Positions 52,931 to 63,465 are shown, counted from the stretch's first letter. The stretch: 64,000 bases of DNA from Magnetovibrio sp. (GCA_026196495.1 JAPHSY010000033.1:1-64000), one strand, 5' to 3'. Program-made: numbers and translations. The notes: a model not told the origin generated them from the sequence alone.

Positions 52931-53176
52931 ATGGGTGTGATGGGTATTTGGCAGTGGGTTATCGTCTTGGCGATTGTTCTGCTGTTGTTTGGTGGCCGTG
53001 GCAAGATTTCTGGCCTCATGGGTGATTTTGGCAAAGGTCTGAAATCCTTCAAGAAAGGCATGAAAGAAGGCGAAGGCGACGACGCGACGACGGCTAAAAC
53101 TGAAGCGATTGAGGACAAACCGTCCGAAACCGTTGACGCTAAAGCTGAAGAGAAAGATAAAGACAAAGCTTCTTAA
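52931..53176 (+). CDS. tatA: Sec-independent translocase protein TatA
   Basis: 81 residues. One N-terminal membrane helix ([16 protein letters not shown]) and a short amphipathic helix ([16 protein letters not shown]) precede an acidic/basic tail. TatA forms the size-variable translocation pore for folded proteins. The gene has 198 bases of upstream non-coding sequence and is followed by a terminator-like hairpin (53200-53226) before tatB. Confidence 0.93.
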   Translation: MGVMGIWQWVIVLAIVLLLFGGRGKISGLMGDFGKGLKSFKKGMKEGEGDDATTAKTEAIEDKPSETVDAKAEEKDKDKAS

Positions 53177-53199
53177 GGTTTTGTGTATTTGTGGTGTGT

Positions 53200-53226
53200 T
53201 GCCGTCCCAATAGGGGCGGCAGCGTT
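53200..53226 (+). terminator. Hairpin between tatA and tatB
   Basis: TGCCGTCCC and GGGGCGGCA form a 9-bp stem (one G-T pair) around AATA, followed by GCGTTTTCTTA. A partial terminator here would give more TatA than TatB and TatC, which fits the known need for excess TatA. Confidence 0.6.
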
Positions 53227-53258
53227 TTCTTATCCCTATCGAAGAGTGGTAATCCGCC

Positions 53259-53753
53259 ATGTTCGACATCGGCTTGCCGGAATTTGCGGTTGTTGCGATC
53301 CTTGCGTTGATTGTCGTGGGACCGAAAGAGCTGCCCAAGACGATTAAGACCGTCATGGGTTTAATTAAAAAAGCCAAATCAATGGCACGTGATTTTCAGT
53401 CAGGTGTTGATGAAATGGTGCGTGAAGCGGACATCGACAGCGTTAAGAAGCAACTCACCGAAGGCAGTGATGAGCTGAAAAAAGAGCTGGAAAACTCTGT
53501 TGGCGCAGACATCGCCAAGGATTTGAATCTCAGTGAAGACGAAACCCGGAAAGTTATCTCCAACGATGACGATGATCTGGATTTGGATGAAGTGATGGAG
53601 CCCGGCGATGACGCAGAGGCCACCACCACCGCAGCAGCCCCAGATGATGACGACGACGATGTGATGCCAATTGCCGCTGCCCCAAAGCCAGACGCCCCAA
53701 AGCCAGACGCATCCGCGCCAGATAAGTCTGATGACACGGAACAGAAATCTTGA
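53259..53753 (+). CDS. tatB: Sec-independent translocase protein TatB
   Basis: 164 residues. The N-terminal helix [20 protein letters not shown] and the Glu-containing [10 protein letters not shown] turn mark TatB. The later amphipathic helix ([13 protein letters not shown]) is followed by a long tail of Asp repeats and Pro/Ala/Asp runs. TatB recognises twin-arginine substrates together with TatC. It overlaps tatC by 4 bases. Confidence 0.92.
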   Translation: MFDIGLPEFAVVAILALIVVGPKELPKTIKTVMGLIKKAKSMARDFQSGVDEMVREADIDSVKKQLTEGSDELKKELENSVGADIAKDLNLSEDETRKVISNDDDDLDLDEVMEPGDDAEATTTAAAPDDDDDDVMPIAAAPKPDAPKPDASAPDKSDDTEQKS

Positions 53754-54670
53754 GTGACCAAAACAGCACCCCCGATATTCCTGATGATGACAACAAGGCA
53801 CCGTTGTTGTCGCACTTGATCGAGTTGCGCCAGCGTTTGATGTATTCGCTGGGCGTGATCTTTGTGCTGTTCTTTGCGTCCTATGGCATTTCTGAACACC
53901 TTTATAATTTTTTAAATCAACCATTGGCGGATGTGTTGCGCGATCAAGAATGCGGCAATCAGCGCATGATCTATACCGCGCCGCACGAACTGTTCTTCAC
54001 CTACATCAAAGTAGCCTTTTTCTTTGCCATTTTTGTCAGCTTCCCGTTTGTGGCGTCACAGATGTGGAAGTTCGTCGCACCCGGTCTATATGGGAATGAG
54101 AAACGCGCATTGTTGCCGTTTTTGGTGGCATCGCCAATCCTGTTTTTCTGCGGTGCAGCGCTGGCGTACTACTTTGTGTTCCCGCTGGCATGGCAATTTT
54201 TCATCGGCTTCCAAGTGTGTGGCAGTGGCGATGCCCTGAACATTGAATTGGAAACCAAGGTCAGTGAATACCTATCGCTGGTGATGCGTTTGATTTTTGT
54301 ATTCGGCTTAGCGTTTGAACTGCCCGTGATCCTAACCTTGTTGGGTCGTGCAGGCATGGTTACTGCCGATGGCCTGCGCGCCAAGCGTCGCTACGCCATC
54401 GTGATTGCCTTTATCGCCGCCGCAATTTTGACGCCGCCTGATGTGATTACGCAGATTGGTTTGGCGATCCCAACCATGATGCTCTATGAAATTTCGATCC
54501 TGTCCGTCGCTATGGTTCAACGCAAAGAAGATGGTCTTCTTGACGAAGACGATGATGATGACGACGATGAAGATGAAAAAGATCATGGTTTGGATTTTGA
54601 TGAAGACGGTGCCGATGAAACCGGCCCGGCTGAACCAAAAAAACCAATTGATGATACACCTGGACCCTAA
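53750..54670 (+). CDS. tatC: Sec-independent translocase protein TatC
   Basis: 306 residues from a TTG start overlapping tatB. Six membrane helices and the family phrases [15 protein letters not shown] and [16 protein letters not shown] are present. The acidic C-terminal tail ([14 protein letters not shown]) is unusually long for TatC (usually 250-260 residues). TatC binds the twin-arginine signal. serS follows 33 bases later. Confidence 0.94.
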   Translation: MSDQNSTPDIPDDDNKAPLLSHLIELRQRLMYSLGVIFVLFFASYGISEHLYNFLNQPLADVLRDQECGNQRMIYTAPHELFFTYIKVAFFFAIFVSFPFVASQMWKFVAPGLYGNEKRALLPFLVASPILFFCGAALAYYFVFPLAWQFFIGFQVCGSGDALNIELETKVSEYLSLVMRLIFVFGLAFELPVILTLLGRAGMVTADGLRAKRRYAIVIAFIAAAILTPPDVITQIGLAIPTMMLYEISILSVAMVQRKEDGLLDEDDDDDDDEDEKDHGLDFDEDGADETGPAEPKKPIDDTPGP

Positions 54671-54703
54671 GATCTAAGACCGAAGGGGCAGGGGAGATAG
54701 CAC

Positions 54704-56158
54704 ATGCATGACATTCGCAAAATTCGTGAAAATCCGGATGCGTTTGACGCAGGCCTAGCGCGTCGTTCGTTGGCAGCCATGAGCACCGAAATCTTGGAAC
54801 TGGATAAAGCCCGACGTGGTCTGGAAACCAGGGCTCAGGAAATTCAGACTGAGCGCAATAAGGCCGCTAAAGAAATCGGTCAGCGCAAAGCCAAAGGCGA
54901 AGATGCTGATGACTTGATCGAGCAAGTCTCCAAATCGAAAGTGGCCCAGGCCGAAGCGGAAGCTGAGGCCAAGGCCAAGACTGAAGAGCTGAATGCGCTT
55001 CTGGCTGGCATCCCCAATATTCCCGACGAAGACGTGCCAGAAGGTGCAGACGAAAATGATAACGTCGAAGTTAAAAAATGGGGGACACCAAGGTCCTTTG
55101 GTTTTGATGTGAAAGACCATGTTGATCTGGGCGAAGGTCTGGGCCAAATGGATTTCGAAACAGCAGCCAAAATGTCTGGTTCGCGTTTCGTGGTGTTGTC
55201 GGGCAAACTGGCCCGTTTGGAACGTGCTTTGGCGAACTTCATGTTGGATCACCAAACGGGTGAAAACGGTTACACCGAAGTGAACCCACCTGCACTGGTC
55301 AAAGACAATGCATTGTTTGGTACAGGGCAATTGCCGAAGTTTTCTGAAGACTTGTATCGGACAATGCCTAGTAGCGACGAAATTATTGAAGTAGCTCATA
55401 ATCTTTGGCAAGAAAAATGGGCTGAAGTGGCTGGGAAAACTTGGTGCGAAACTGATGGAACAGCCGAAGATAAAAAAGCGGCTGTGAACGAAGTTGGTAA
55501 GGTCATGACGGGTGAAATGCGACGTGAACTTGAAGGGTTGAAGAACTCTAACTGGCTGATCCCAACGGCGGAAGTGCCGTTGACCAACATTGTGTCCGGT
55601 GAAACCATTGCCGAAGATTATTTACCGCGTCGCTACACCGCGATGACGTGGTGTTTTCGTTCCGAAGCGGGTGCTGCGGGCAAAGATACCCGCGGTATGA
55701 TCCGCCAACACCAATTCACCAAAGTCGAAATGGTGTCTGTGACCAGACCCGAAGATTCCGATGATGAGCTTTTACGCATGACTGGATGTGCGGAAAGCAT
55801 CTTGGAAGCGTTGGAGCTGCCGTATCGCACCATCACGCTGTGTACGGGTGATATGGGCTTTGGTGCGGCCAAGACCTTCGATATTGAAGTGTGGTTGCCG
55901 GCCCAAGATACCTACCGTGAAATTTCCAGTTGCTCCAACACCCGCGACTTCCAGGCGCGCCGCATGAACGCACGTTTCAAGCGCGCGGATGCGAAGAAGC
56001 CGGAATTCGTGAACACCTTAAACGGATCCGGTTTGGCTGTTGGCCGGACCTTGGTTGCGGTTTTGGAAAATTATCAAAACGAAGACGGTTCCATCACTGT
56101 GCCTGAAGTCTTGCGCCCGTACATGGGTGGTCTTGAGGTCATTTCAAAGGACGCTTGA
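54704..56158 (+). CDS. serS: Seryl-tRNA synthetase
   Basis: 484 residues. The N-terminal antiparallel coiled coil (about 30-100) binds the tRNA-Ser variable arm. Class II motif 2 is in [17 protein letters not shown] and motif 3 in [18 protein letters not shown]. It charges tRNA-Ser. The middle region (about 225-275) has an insert around [20 protein letters not shown] that lengthens the protein over the usual ~425 residues. surE starts one base after the stop. Confidence 0.94.
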   Translation: MHDIRKIRENPDAFDAGLARRSLAAMSTEILELDKARRGLETRAQEIQTERNKAAKEIGQRKAKGEDADDLIEQVSKSKVAQAEAEAEAKAKTEELNALLAGIPNIPDEDVPEGADENDNVEVKKWGTPRSFGFDVKDHVDLGEGLGQMDFETAAKMSGSRFVVLSGKLARLERALANFMLDHQTGENGYTEVNPPALVKDNALFGTGQLPKFSEDLYRTMPSSDEIIEVAHNLWQEKWAEVAGKTWCETDGTAEDKKAAVNEVGKVMTGEMRRELEGLKNSNWLIPTAEVPLTNIVSGETIAEDYLPRRYTAMTWCFRSEAGAAGKDTRGMIRQHQFTKVEMVSVTRPEDSDDELLRMTGCAESILEALELPYRTITLCTGDMGFGAAKTFDIEVWLPAQDTYREISSCSNTRDFQARRMNARFKRADAKKPEFVNTLNGSGLAVGRTLVAVLENYQNEDGSITVPEVLRPYMGGLEVISKDA

Positions 56159-56159
56159 G

Positions 56160-56939
56160 ATGAAAGACCGCGTGCCCGATCTGTCCAAAGCACGTGTGCT
56201 GATTTCCAATGATGATGGTATCAACGCGCCGGGGATCAAAGCGCTCGAACGCGTCATGAAGCGTATCGCGGGTGAAGTTTGGGTGGTGGCGCCAGAACAT
56301 GAACAAAGTGCCGCCGGTCATTCCCTGACGCTGCGCAGCCCGCTACGTATTCACAAAGTTTCAAAGCATAAATACTCTGTGACCGGCACGCCAACTGACT
56401 CTGTCATGTTGGCGGTACACGAAATTATGAAAGATAGCCCACCAGATCTGGTGTTGTCGGGTATCAATCGTGGTGGCAACTTGGGTGAAGATGTAACGTA
56501 TTCCGGCACGGTCGCTGCCGCTATGGAAGGCACGCTTTTAAACATTCCCTCCATTGCAGTCTCGCTGGTCACACCGGATGGGGCAAAGTCCCATTGGAAG
56601 ACAGCAGAACAGTGCATCGAACAAATTCTCTACAGCCTTGATGGTGTGAAGTTCCCACGTGGTGTATTGCTCAACGTCAATATTCCCGATTGTTTATTTG
56701 AACAAGTAACCGGAATTGAAACCACCAAACAGGGCCGTCGTAAAATCGGTTGTGAATTGTTGCAAGGTGCCGATCCCAAAGGTAAACCCTATTTCTGGAT
56801 TGGTGCACAGCGCGATGAAGATAAATCGCTCAAAGGTACCGATTTGGAAGCCGTTAGCCGCAACGCTGTGTCTGTTACGCCGCTAAGTTTGGATCTGACG
56901 CACAAGTCTATGATGAAGACATTAAAGGCGGCGTTCTGA
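56160..56939 (+). CDS. surE: 5'/3'-nucleotidase SurE
   Basis: 259 residues from ATG 56160. The metal-binding SNDDGINAPGI at the N-terminus, then VVAPEHEQSAAGHSLTL and GINRGGNLGEDVTYSGTV are diagnostic. SurE dephosphorylates nucleoside monophosphates and polyphosphate in stationary phase. It overlaps pcm by one base, the conserved surE-pcm pair. Confidence 0.94.
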   Translation: MKDRVPDLSKARVLISNDDGINAPGIKALERVMKRIAGEVWVVAPEHEQSAAGHSLTLRSPLRIHKVSKHKYSVTGTPTDSVMLAVHEIMKDSPPDLVLSGINRGGNLGEDVTYSGTVAAAMEGTLLNIPSIAVSLVTPDGAKSHWKTAEQCIEQILYSLDGVKFPRGVLLNVNIPDCLFEQVTGIETTKQGRRKIGCELLQGADPKGKPYFWIGAQRDEDKSLKGTDLEAVSRNAVSVTPLSLDLTHKSMMKTLKAAF

Positions 56940-57574
56940 TGACAAATCCTGGCATGATGCAGTTGGTTTTAGACCTACGCTCAAACGGTGTGGCAGATCC
57001 CATCATCACGGCGATGGAACGTGTGCCACGTGAATTGTTTGTGGCCCAAGCATTTCAAGATCGTGCCTTTGAAAATGCCGCATTGCCGATCGGGCATTAT
57101 CAAACCATCAGCCAGCCTTTGGTGGTGGCGCAGATGACTGAAGCCTTGGCGCTCAACGATCGCTGCAAAGTTTTGGAAATTGGAACGGGGTCTGGTTATC
57201 AAGCGGCCGTGTTGGCCCCGTTGTGTCGGCGTCTCTATACCATTGAACGTCACAAGCCGTTGATGCAGGAAGCGGAAAAACGCTTTGATCATTTGCGTAT
57301 CCACAACATCACCACACGCTTTGGCGATGGATCAAAAGGCTGGCCAGAACAGGCACCGTTTGACCGTATCATTGTGACCGCTGCGGCCATCGACGTGCCG
57401 CCAGTTTTGGTCGATCAACTGGCCGTGGGCGGTATCATGGTGGTGCCCATTGGCGATGACCACCATGACCAACGCTTGGTCAAAGTGGTGAAGCTCAACA
57501 AAGAAGAAACGGAAATCAGCGATCTCGGCTGGGTGCGTTTTGTGCCGTTTGTTGAAGGTACGCCTTCTGAGTGA
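56939..57574 (+). CDS. pcm: Protein-L-isoaspartate O-methyltransferase
   Basis: 211 residues. SAM-binding motif I is intact (VLEIGTGSGYQAAVLA), preceded by the family phrase GHYQTISQPLVVAQM and followed by APFDRIIVTAAAIDVP. It methylates isoaspartyl residues to start repair of aged proteins. It starts at the last base of surE. The tolC-linked homologue at 27880 has a degraded motif I. Confidence 0.94.
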   Translation: MTNPGMMQLVLDLRSNGVADPIITAMERVPRELFVAQAFQDRAFENAALPIGHYQTISQPLVVAQMTEALALNDRCKVLEIGTGSGYQAAVLAPLCRRLYTIERHKPLMQEAEKRFDHLRIHNITTRFGDGSKGWPEQAPFDRIIVTAAAIDVPPVLVDQLAVGGIMVVPIGDDHHDQRLVKVVKLNKEETEISDLGWVRFVPFVEGTPSE

Positions 57575-57609
57575 TGGCTTGTGTGTGGGGGCGCGTGTAC
57601 ACTCACACC

Positions 57610-58503
57610 ATGACCTTCCCCCAACATACCCAGGACAATGACATTCCCCCGGCCATTGCCATCTTGATGCTTCTCATCACCGGTGGGGTTTTGGCGGGTA
57701 TGGATGTGACGGCCAAGTATCTGGCCTTGAACGTTCCCATCTTGATGGTGATTTGGGGGCGGTACTTTTTCCACACCGTGATTACCTTTGCCGTGTATGC
57801 GGGGAAACGCCGTTCATTTGAATTCTTGCGGGCCAAACGACCCGGGTTGCAGTTTTTGCGTGCCGGGTGTCTGTTCGGTGCAACGGCATTTTTGTATGTC
57901 GCTATTACGATGATGCCCTTGGGTGATGCATCGGCCATTCAGTTTATGGCCCCAGTGCTGGTGACGCTGATCTCGGGCTTATTTTTGGGGGAGCGTGTGG
58001 GGCCACGGCGTTTTGCTGCGGTGGGTGTGGCCTTCATTGGTGTGCTGTTTGTTGCTCGCCCGGGATCAGGCGTGTTGGGGTGGACTGCCGTATTGCCGTT
58101 TGTTACGGCGATTTTGTTGGGTATCTACATGGTTTTGACCCGTGTCATACGCACCAAGGACAATCCAGATACCACAACGTTTTATTCCACCGCAGTCGGC
58201 TCAGTGGCGTTGACACTCGCCGTGCCGTACGTGTGGCAGGCCTTAACGCCGTTTGAATGGCTGTTGATGGTGAGCATGGGGTTGGCCGGGGCTATTGGCC
58301 ATTTCTTCTTGGTCAAAGCCTTCCATTCGGCTGAAGCGTCCATGCTGGCTCCGTTTACCTATTCCCAAGTGGTTGCGGCAATCATATGGGGGTTCTTGAT
58401 CTTTGGTGATGTTCCCAGCTTGTGGAGCGCTATTGGAGCAACCCTGATTATCGGCAGTGGGATTTATGTGTGGTACCGTGAAACTTTTGGGGCAAAAAGA
58501 TAA
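57610..58503 (+). CDS. EamA-type (DMT superfamily) transporter
   Basis: 297 residues from ATG 57610 with ten predicted membrane helices forming two EamA repeats. The phrases PLGDASAIQFMAPVLVTL and EASMLAPFTYSQVVAAIIWG are typical of DMT exporters of metabolites. The substrate is not predictable. It follows pcm on the same strand and converges on the chemoreceptor gene across the hairpin at 58500. Confidence 0.85.
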   Translation: MTFPQHTQDNDIPPAIAILMLLITGGVLAGMDVTAKYLALNVPILMVIWGRYFFHTVITFAVYAGKRRSFEFLRAKRPGLQFLRAGCLFGATAFLYVAITMMPLGDASAIQFMAPVLVTLISGLFLGERVGPRRFAAVGVAFIGVLFVARPGSGVLGWTAVLPFVTAILLGIYMVLTRVIRTKDNPDTTTFYSTAVGSVALTLAVPYVWQALTPFEWLLMVSMGLAGAIGHFFLVKAFHSAEASMLAPFTYSQVVAAIIWGFLIFGDVPSLWSAIGATLIIGSGIYVWYRETFGAKR

Positions 58504-58536
58504 CGCCACGCTGTCGGCTGACAGTGTGGCGTTATT
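58500..58536. terminator. Bidirectional terminator between EamA and MCP genes
   Basis: ATAACGCCACGCTGTC pairs with GACAGTGTGGCGTTAT over 16 positions with one mismatch and a 4-base loop. T- and A-rich flanks lie on both sides, which suits two convergent transcripts. Confidence 0.75.
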
Positions 58537-58585
58537 TATGAACGAAAGAGCAGGGCCTCCTGCGTGATTTTTTTAGACGATGTGC

Positions 58586-60598
58586 CTAGACTGCACGAAC
58601 GTCGCCCAAGAACTTCTCAACGATACCGCGGAGCGTTTCTGTCTGTGAGGAAAGGTCCTGTGCAGCTTCACGCACGGTTCCGGCGGCTTGTCCAGTTTCA
58701 GCCGCGGCTTGGGTAACGTTGGTAACGTTGCCCGAAACCTCTGCCGTACCTGTTGAGGCCTCTTCAACATTGCGGGCAATTTCTTGTGTTGCGGCACCTT
58801 GTTCTTCAACAGCCGAAGCAATGGTGGAAGAAATTTGGCTCATTTCATTGATGATGCCACCAATGGAGCCAATGGCATGAACGGCATCTTTGGTTGCCCC
58901 TTGGATACCGCCAATTTGGTTGGAAATTTCTTCCGTGGCTTTGGCTGTTTGGTTGGCCAAGTTTTTGACTTCCGATGCAACGACGGCAAAGCCTTTACCC
59001 GCTTCACCGGCACGTGCAGCTTCAATCGTGGCGTTTAGTGCCAGCAAGTTGGTTTGATCTGCAATATCGGTAATGAGAGCAACAACCTCACCAATCTTCT
59101 GTGCTGAATTTGCAAGGCCTTGAACCTGTTCGTTGGCACCCTCGACTTCTTCGACGGCCGTGTTGGCAATCTGGGTGGACTGTGCCACTTGACGTGAAAT
59201 TTCGGAAATTGAACTGGATAGTTCTTCTGCTGCCGATGCCACAGTTTGTACGTTGGCAGAGGCCTGTTCCGCAGCACCTGCAGCCATGGTTGCTTGACCA
59301 GATGTTTCATCCGCTGTGCTCGACATGGCGGAAGCCGTAGCGTCCATTTCTGTTGCCGCAGCGGCAACGGTTTCAATCACACCGCTGACATCGCTGTCAA
59401 ACGATTGAGTGAGCCGTTCAACACTTTCGGCGCGCTGTTCGCGGGCATGACGTTCGGATTCTTGTTCAGCCGCTAACTGTTCGGCTTTGATCATGTTGTC
59501 TTTGAAAACCTGAACGGCTTCGGCCATCTGACCAATTTCGTCTTTATGATCTTGAGCTGGGATGGGGCTTTCTTTGTCGCCATCGGCCAAGCGCGCCATG
59601 GCGTTGGTCATGCTGATGACGGGGGTTGAAATGCCTTTGCCAATCACGAACGCAGCAACGGCACCGAAGATGAAGGCCACGACGGCAGTAATACCAACTG
59701 TTGTTAGGGCAGTGTTGATTTCAGCCTCTGCACGTGGGCCTAATTCATCCTGCATGCCCTTAATCGCAAGCTTAAGCTGTTCGATGTTATCGGCGACTTC
59801 AGGGCCGATACGGTCCAATTCACCTTTGATGATGGCGTTGCGTTCATTGATGGTTTTGTAAACGTCTTCGAACGCTGGTGTGTAAACTTGGTGTAGTTTT
59901 TCAATTTCTTCAGCCAGTTGACGACGTTTTGGGTTTTGCAAATTGGCCAAAAGCGTTTCTTGATTTTTATCCATGGCCTGCATCTCTTTACCGACGCGGA
60001 TATGGGATGCTTCGTCATTTTCAACCAAGAACTTGACCACGTAAAGGCGTGCTAACAGCAAATTTCGCAGCGTCAAACCTGCACGATATGCGGCTTCGGC
60101 ATCACCGTCTTGGAACGCACTTTCCATAATTTCCGTGAGTTTGCGTTCCATCTGAGGACCCGTAACGTTCAAGGTCTCATTCACCAACTTGTTGCGGTAT
60201 TCTTGTTTTTTAGTGACATCATTGAAGAAGTCTACGTATTGTTTGAGGTTCTTTTCGACCCCATCAATGACTTCCAAAAATTCGGGATTATCCGTCAACT
60301 CACGTGTTTCAGGGATGAGATCCAAAGTCGTTTGCGCACGTTTGTGAACACCTGAAATGGTTTCTTCATTTGCCGAGATGACAAAGTTCTTAACGTTCAT
60401 GCGTGTCATCAAAAGGTTGGCTTGAATGCGACCTGCCTGATTGGTTTGGCGTGCGAGGCTTCGGTAGTCTGAAAAGTTTTCATCTGCACCGTTGAGACTG
60501 ATAAAGCCTTCTAACGCGACCACAGCCAGCAATAGGAGTACAACACCAAACCCGGTAAACACCTTGGTTGATATTTTTAGCTTTTTGAGAAAGTTCAT
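58586..60598 (-). CDS. Methyl-accepting chemotaxis protein
   Basis: 670 residues. A first membrane helix (about 12-33) is followed by a periplasmic helical ligand domain (about 35-300), a second helix (about 303-325) and a HAMP domain (MARLADGDKESPIPAQDH region). A long signalling domain contains the tip sequence DQTNLLALNATIEAARAGEAG. There is no C-terminal CheR-docking pentapeptide. The ligand is unknown. It is monocistronic and divergent from the NlpD-like gene. Confidence 0.92.
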   Translation of the reverse strand: MNFLKKLKISTKVFTGFGVVLLLLAVVALEGFISLNGADENFSDYRSLARQTNQAGRIQANLLMTRMNVKNFVISANEETISGVHKRAQTTLDLIPETRELTDNPEFLEVIDGVEKNLKQYVDFFNDVTKKQEYRNKLVNETLNVTGPQMERKLTEIMESAFQDGDAEAAYRAGLTLRNLLLARLYVVKFLVENDEASHIRVGKEMQAMDKNQETLLANLQNPKRRQLAEEIEKLHQVYTPAFEDVYKTINERNAIIKGELDRIGPEVADNIEQLKLAIKGMQDELGPRAEAEINTALTTVGITAVVAFIFGAVAAFVIGKGISTPVISMTNAMARLADGDKESPIPAQDHKDEIGQMAEAVQVFKDNMIKAEQLAAEQESERHAREQRAESVERLTQSFDSDVSGVIETVAAAATEMDATASAMSSTADETSGQATMAAGAAEQASANVQTVASAAEELSSSISEISRQVAQSTQIANTAVEEVEGANEQVQGLANSAQKIGEVVALITDIADQTNLLALNATIEAARAGEAGKGFAVVASEVKNLANQTAKATEEISNQIGGIQGATKDAVHAIGSIGGIINEMSQISSTIASAVEEQGAATQEIARNVEEASTGTAEVSGNVTNVTQAAAETGQAAGTVREAAQDLSSQTETLRGIVEKFLGDVRAV

Positions 60599-60861
60599 TT
60601 TTTTAAATCCCTCAATTGGTTTTGGGCCGCTTTAGATGAGTCTTCATGTATGCTGCACATTCACGTATTCAATAGAAATTCCCTAATGTGGGGAACATAT
60701 ATTTCCTGTTGCACTCAGTACATTTCCCTTAATGGTGTTGTATTCAAGTATATATTCTCTTCATAGTGTTTTTTTCAAATAGATGTTCCCTTAATCCATT
60801 CGAGGTATGTTTAGGATTTGCTTCTATTGAAGCTTTTTACGGAGAAGGCCATAATCCGCCT

Positions 60862-61809
60862 ATGGTCATGGATTCCTCAATTTACCTGCGCAAATGGATA
60901 GCTGTAAGCATGTTGATGGTGCTTTCGGCCTGTGGTGGTTTGGAAATGTCGTCAGGTTCCACGGGGCCGCGGCTTGCCAACCGTCCAGGTGGCAGCGATA
61001 TGTTCATCAATGCCACGGCGGTGAAGGTCGGCAAAGGCGATACGGTCTATTCCATTGCCAGGCGGCACAAGCTGTCACCCCGCGATATCATCGTCGCCAA
61101 CAACTTGCGTGCGCCTTATAAGCTCTATGTGGGGCAGCGCCTAAAACTGCCGCAAGGCCAGCTTCACACCGTGCGGAGCGGTGAATACTTGGCTGTGATC
61201 GCCAAACGCTACAGCACCGATGCTTTTTCCATCGCACGCATCAACGGCATTCGCAAGCCTTACACCATCTACCCAGGTCAAAAGCTCCGCATTCCGCGCG
61301 GTAGCGGGGGTACAGTGGTGGCTTCCGCCCCGCCACCGTCGGTGAGCAAACCTTCTACTGGCAAGGTGACACCAACCCGCAATCGGCCAACGGCTCCACC
61401 AAAAGCCAAGGTACCAGAGCCACCGAAACGTTCGGGTGGCAAGTTTGGTTGGCCAGTTCAGGGAAAAATCGTGTCCAACTATGGGGCCAAGGCCAAGGGC
61501 CTGCAAAACGACGGCATTAATATTGCGGCACCACGTGGTTCCAATGTAATGGCGGCGGAAAATGGGGTTGTGGCCTATGCAGGCAATGAAATCCGGGGCT
61601 TTGGCAACCTTTTGCTGGTGAAGCATTCCGGGGGCTGGGTCACCGCGTATGCACACAATGATCAGCTTTTGGTCAAACGCGGGCAGAAGGTCGTCCGTGG
61701 TCAAAAAATTGCCAAGGTTGGCAGCACTGGCAGTGTGAGCACACCGCAACTACATTTTGAATTGAGGAAGGGATCGACCACGGTCGATCCGCGCAAGTAT
61801 CTTATGTAG
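60862..61809 (+). CDS. NlpD-like LysM/M23 lipoprotein, likely amidase activator
   Basis: 315 residues from ATG 60862 (or 60868). The lipobox is LSAC. Two LysM domains follow (KVGKGDTVYSIARRHKLSP and HTVRSGEYLAVIAKRY), then an M23 domain. The first zinc ligands are altered: GINIAAPRG stands where an active enzyme has HxxxD, while AYAHND and LHFELR remain. This is the pattern of NlpD/EnvC-type regulators that activate amidases rather than cleave. The gene before it in the standard order (pcm) is displaced by the EamA and MCP genes. Confidence 0.87.
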   Translation: MVMDSSIYLRKWIAVSMLMVLSACGGLEMSSGSTGPRLANRPGGSDMFINATAVKVGKGDTVYSIARRHKLSPRDIIVANNLRAPYKLYVGQRLKLPQGQLHTVRSGEYLAVIAKRYSTDAFSIARINGIRKPYTIYPGQKLRIPRGSGGTVVASAPPPSVSKPSTGKVTPTRNRPTAPPKAKVPEPPKRSGGKFGWPVQGKIVSNYGAKAKGLQNDGINIAAPRGSNVMAAENGVVAYAGNEIRGFGNLLLVKHSGGWVTAYAHNDQLLVKRGQKVVRGQKIAKVGSTGSVSTPQLHFELRKGSTTVDPRKYLM

Positions 61810-61833
61810 TTCAGTGTGCGAAGGAGTTTGCCA

Positions 61834-62178
61834 ATGCAACCCGAGACCCGCGATAATCTGACCAATCAGGCGACGTGGATGCGCCTGCTTTTCATCATCC
61901 TCTTTGCCATTGCTTTCAACATTGCCGAGCTTCTGATTGCGGTAATTGCCATTTTTCAGTTCTTCAAAGTGTTGTTCACCAAAACCCCCAATGAAAAGCT
62001 GCAAGGCTTTGGTGCAGACTTAGCTGCTTACATAGCAGATGTGGCGAGGTACTTAACCTATCAAAGCGATAAAATGCCGTACCCGGTCAGCGATTGGGGG
62101 GGACCGCCCCAACCCAAAGCCAAACCCAGGGCAAAGCGCAAAGCCCCGGTGAAAAAGAAACCATCTGAAGATAAATAA
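61834..62178 (+). CDS. DUF4389 membrane protein
   Basis: 114 residues from ATG 61834 with AAGGAG 7 bases upstream. Pattern: TWMRLLFIILFAIAFNIAELL as a membrane helix, then FFKVLFTKTPNEKLQGFG and YLTYQSDKMPYPVSDW, which is the DUF4389 signature. The C-terminus is Lys/Pro-rich. Function unknown. It lies 24 bases after the NlpD-like gene. Confidence 0.83.
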   Translation: MQPETRDNLTNQATWMRLLFIILFAIAFNIAELLIAVIAIFQFFKVLFTKTPNEKLQGFGADLAAYIADVARYLTYQSDKMPYPVSDWGGPPQPKAKPRAKRKAPVKKKPSEDK

Positions 62179-62180
62179 AA

Positions 62181-62216
62181 AAACGGGCGAAGCCGTGAAG
62201 CTTCGCCCGAGTTTTG
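62181..62216. terminator. Terminator shared by DUF4389 and alanine dehydrogenase genes
   Basis: CGGGCGAAGC and GCTTCGCCCG form a 10-bp stem around CGTGAA, with AAAAAA on the left and AGTTTT on the right, so it works for both converging transcripts. Confidence 0.85.
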
Positions 62217-62231
62217 GTGTAAGTGTCTCGC

Positions 62232-63350
62232 TTAAGCTGCGAGAGCTCGGCTGGGGTCGACAAACTCGTAGCCTTGATCTTCGGCCACGGCCTTGTAAGT
62301 GATGGCACCGTGATAAACGTTGAGCCCTTCCAGCAGATGTGGGTTATCCAACAATGCTTGGCGATAGCCTTTGTTGGCCAGTTCCAAACCAAACGGTAGG
62401 GTGGCATTGTTGAGCGCATATGTGGATGTGCGCGGGACAGCGCCGGGCATGTTGGCAACGCAGTAGTGCACGACATCATCGATGATATAGGTTGGGTCTG
62501 CGTGGGTGGTGGCGTGGGACGTTTCAAAGCAGCCACCTTGATCAATGGCAACATCAACCAAAACGGCACCTGGGCGCATGGCTTTGACCATATCGGCAGT
62601 GACCAGTTTTGGTGCTGCGGCACCTTTGATCAACACACCGCCGACAACCAAGTCAGAAGCCAAAACGTGGCCCTCCAAAGCGGAAGCAGATGAGTACACG
62701 GTCTTTAACGCCGCACCAAAGCGATTGTTGAGGCTGTCGAGCACATCAACGCTGCGATCCAATACGGTCACGTCTGCGCCCAGGCCCAGCGCCATTTGAA
62801 TGGCGTTTTCGCCAACAACGCCGCCGCCGATGACGGTGACTTTGGCGGGTGCAACGCCGGGTACGCCGCCCAACAAGATACCTTCGCCGCCGTGGGCTTT
62901 TTCCAAGGAATGGGCACCCGCTTGGATGGACATGCGACCCGCGACTTGGCTCATGGGAGCGAGCAGGGGGAGACCGCCCACCGTGTTCGTGACGGTTTCA
63001 TACGCAACGCATACAGCGCCGCTATCAATCAAGTCGCGGGTTTGTTCTGCATCTGGGGCCAGATGCAAGTATGTAAATAGGATTTGATCTTCACGCAGCA
63101 TGGTGCGTTCATTGGCTTGGGGTTCTTTGACCTTCACCACCATGTCGGCACGGGCAAAAATTTCAGCGGCTGTGTCGACGATTTCAGCACCCGCAGCAAT
63201 ATAAGCGGCATCAAGGCAGCCAATGCCAGAACCTGCGTTGGTTTCAACAATGGCTGTGTGACCATTGTTGACGAATTCACGCACGCTGTCCGGTGTCAGG
63301 CCGACACGGTATTCGTGATTTTTGATTTCTTTTGGAACGCCGATCAACAT
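62232..63350 (-). CDS. ald: Alanine dehydrogenase
   Basis: 372 residues. The N-terminal [20 protein letters not shown], the catalytic region [11 protein letters not shown] (Lys) and LFTYLHLAP (His), and the NAD-binding [14 protein letters not shown] (about 170) are present. It converts alanine plus NAD+ to pyruvate and ammonium, or the reverse. GGGAG precedes the start. Divergent from an Lrp/AsnC regulator that probably controls it. Confidence 0.96.
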   Translation of the reverse strand: MLIGVPKEIKNHEYRVGLTPDSVREFVNNGHTAIVETNAGSGIGCLDAAYIAAGAEIVDTAAEIFARADMVVKVKEPQANERTMLREDQILFTYLHLAPDAEQTRDLIDSGAVCVAYETVTNTVGGLPLLAPMSQVAGRMSIQAGAHSLEKAHGGEGILLGGVPGVAPAKVTVIGGGVVGENAIQMALGLGADVTVLDRSVDVLDSLNNRFGAALKTVYSSASALEGHVLASDLVVGGVLIKGAAAPKLVTADMVKAMRPGAVLVDVAIDQGGCFETSHATTHADPTYIIDDVVHYCVANMPGAVPRTSTYALNNATLPFGLELANKGYRQALLDNPHLLEGLNVYHGAITYKAVAEDQGYEFVDPSRALAA

Positions 63351-63465
63351 GGCTATGGTCTCCCTGTATGCAGTATTTGGGGTGTTTGTTTGAGCTGCAT
63401 GCAGGATATGAAAAACATCACGAAATGTACTTGCAAAGATGCGTGAAATTTTCTCTAAAATAGCG

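Noticed and set aside
52746..52940. 64-codon plus-strand frame between scpB and tatA
   Set aside because: No ribosome site and a Cys-rich composition unlike the genes around it; the region is better explained as the tat promoter and leader.
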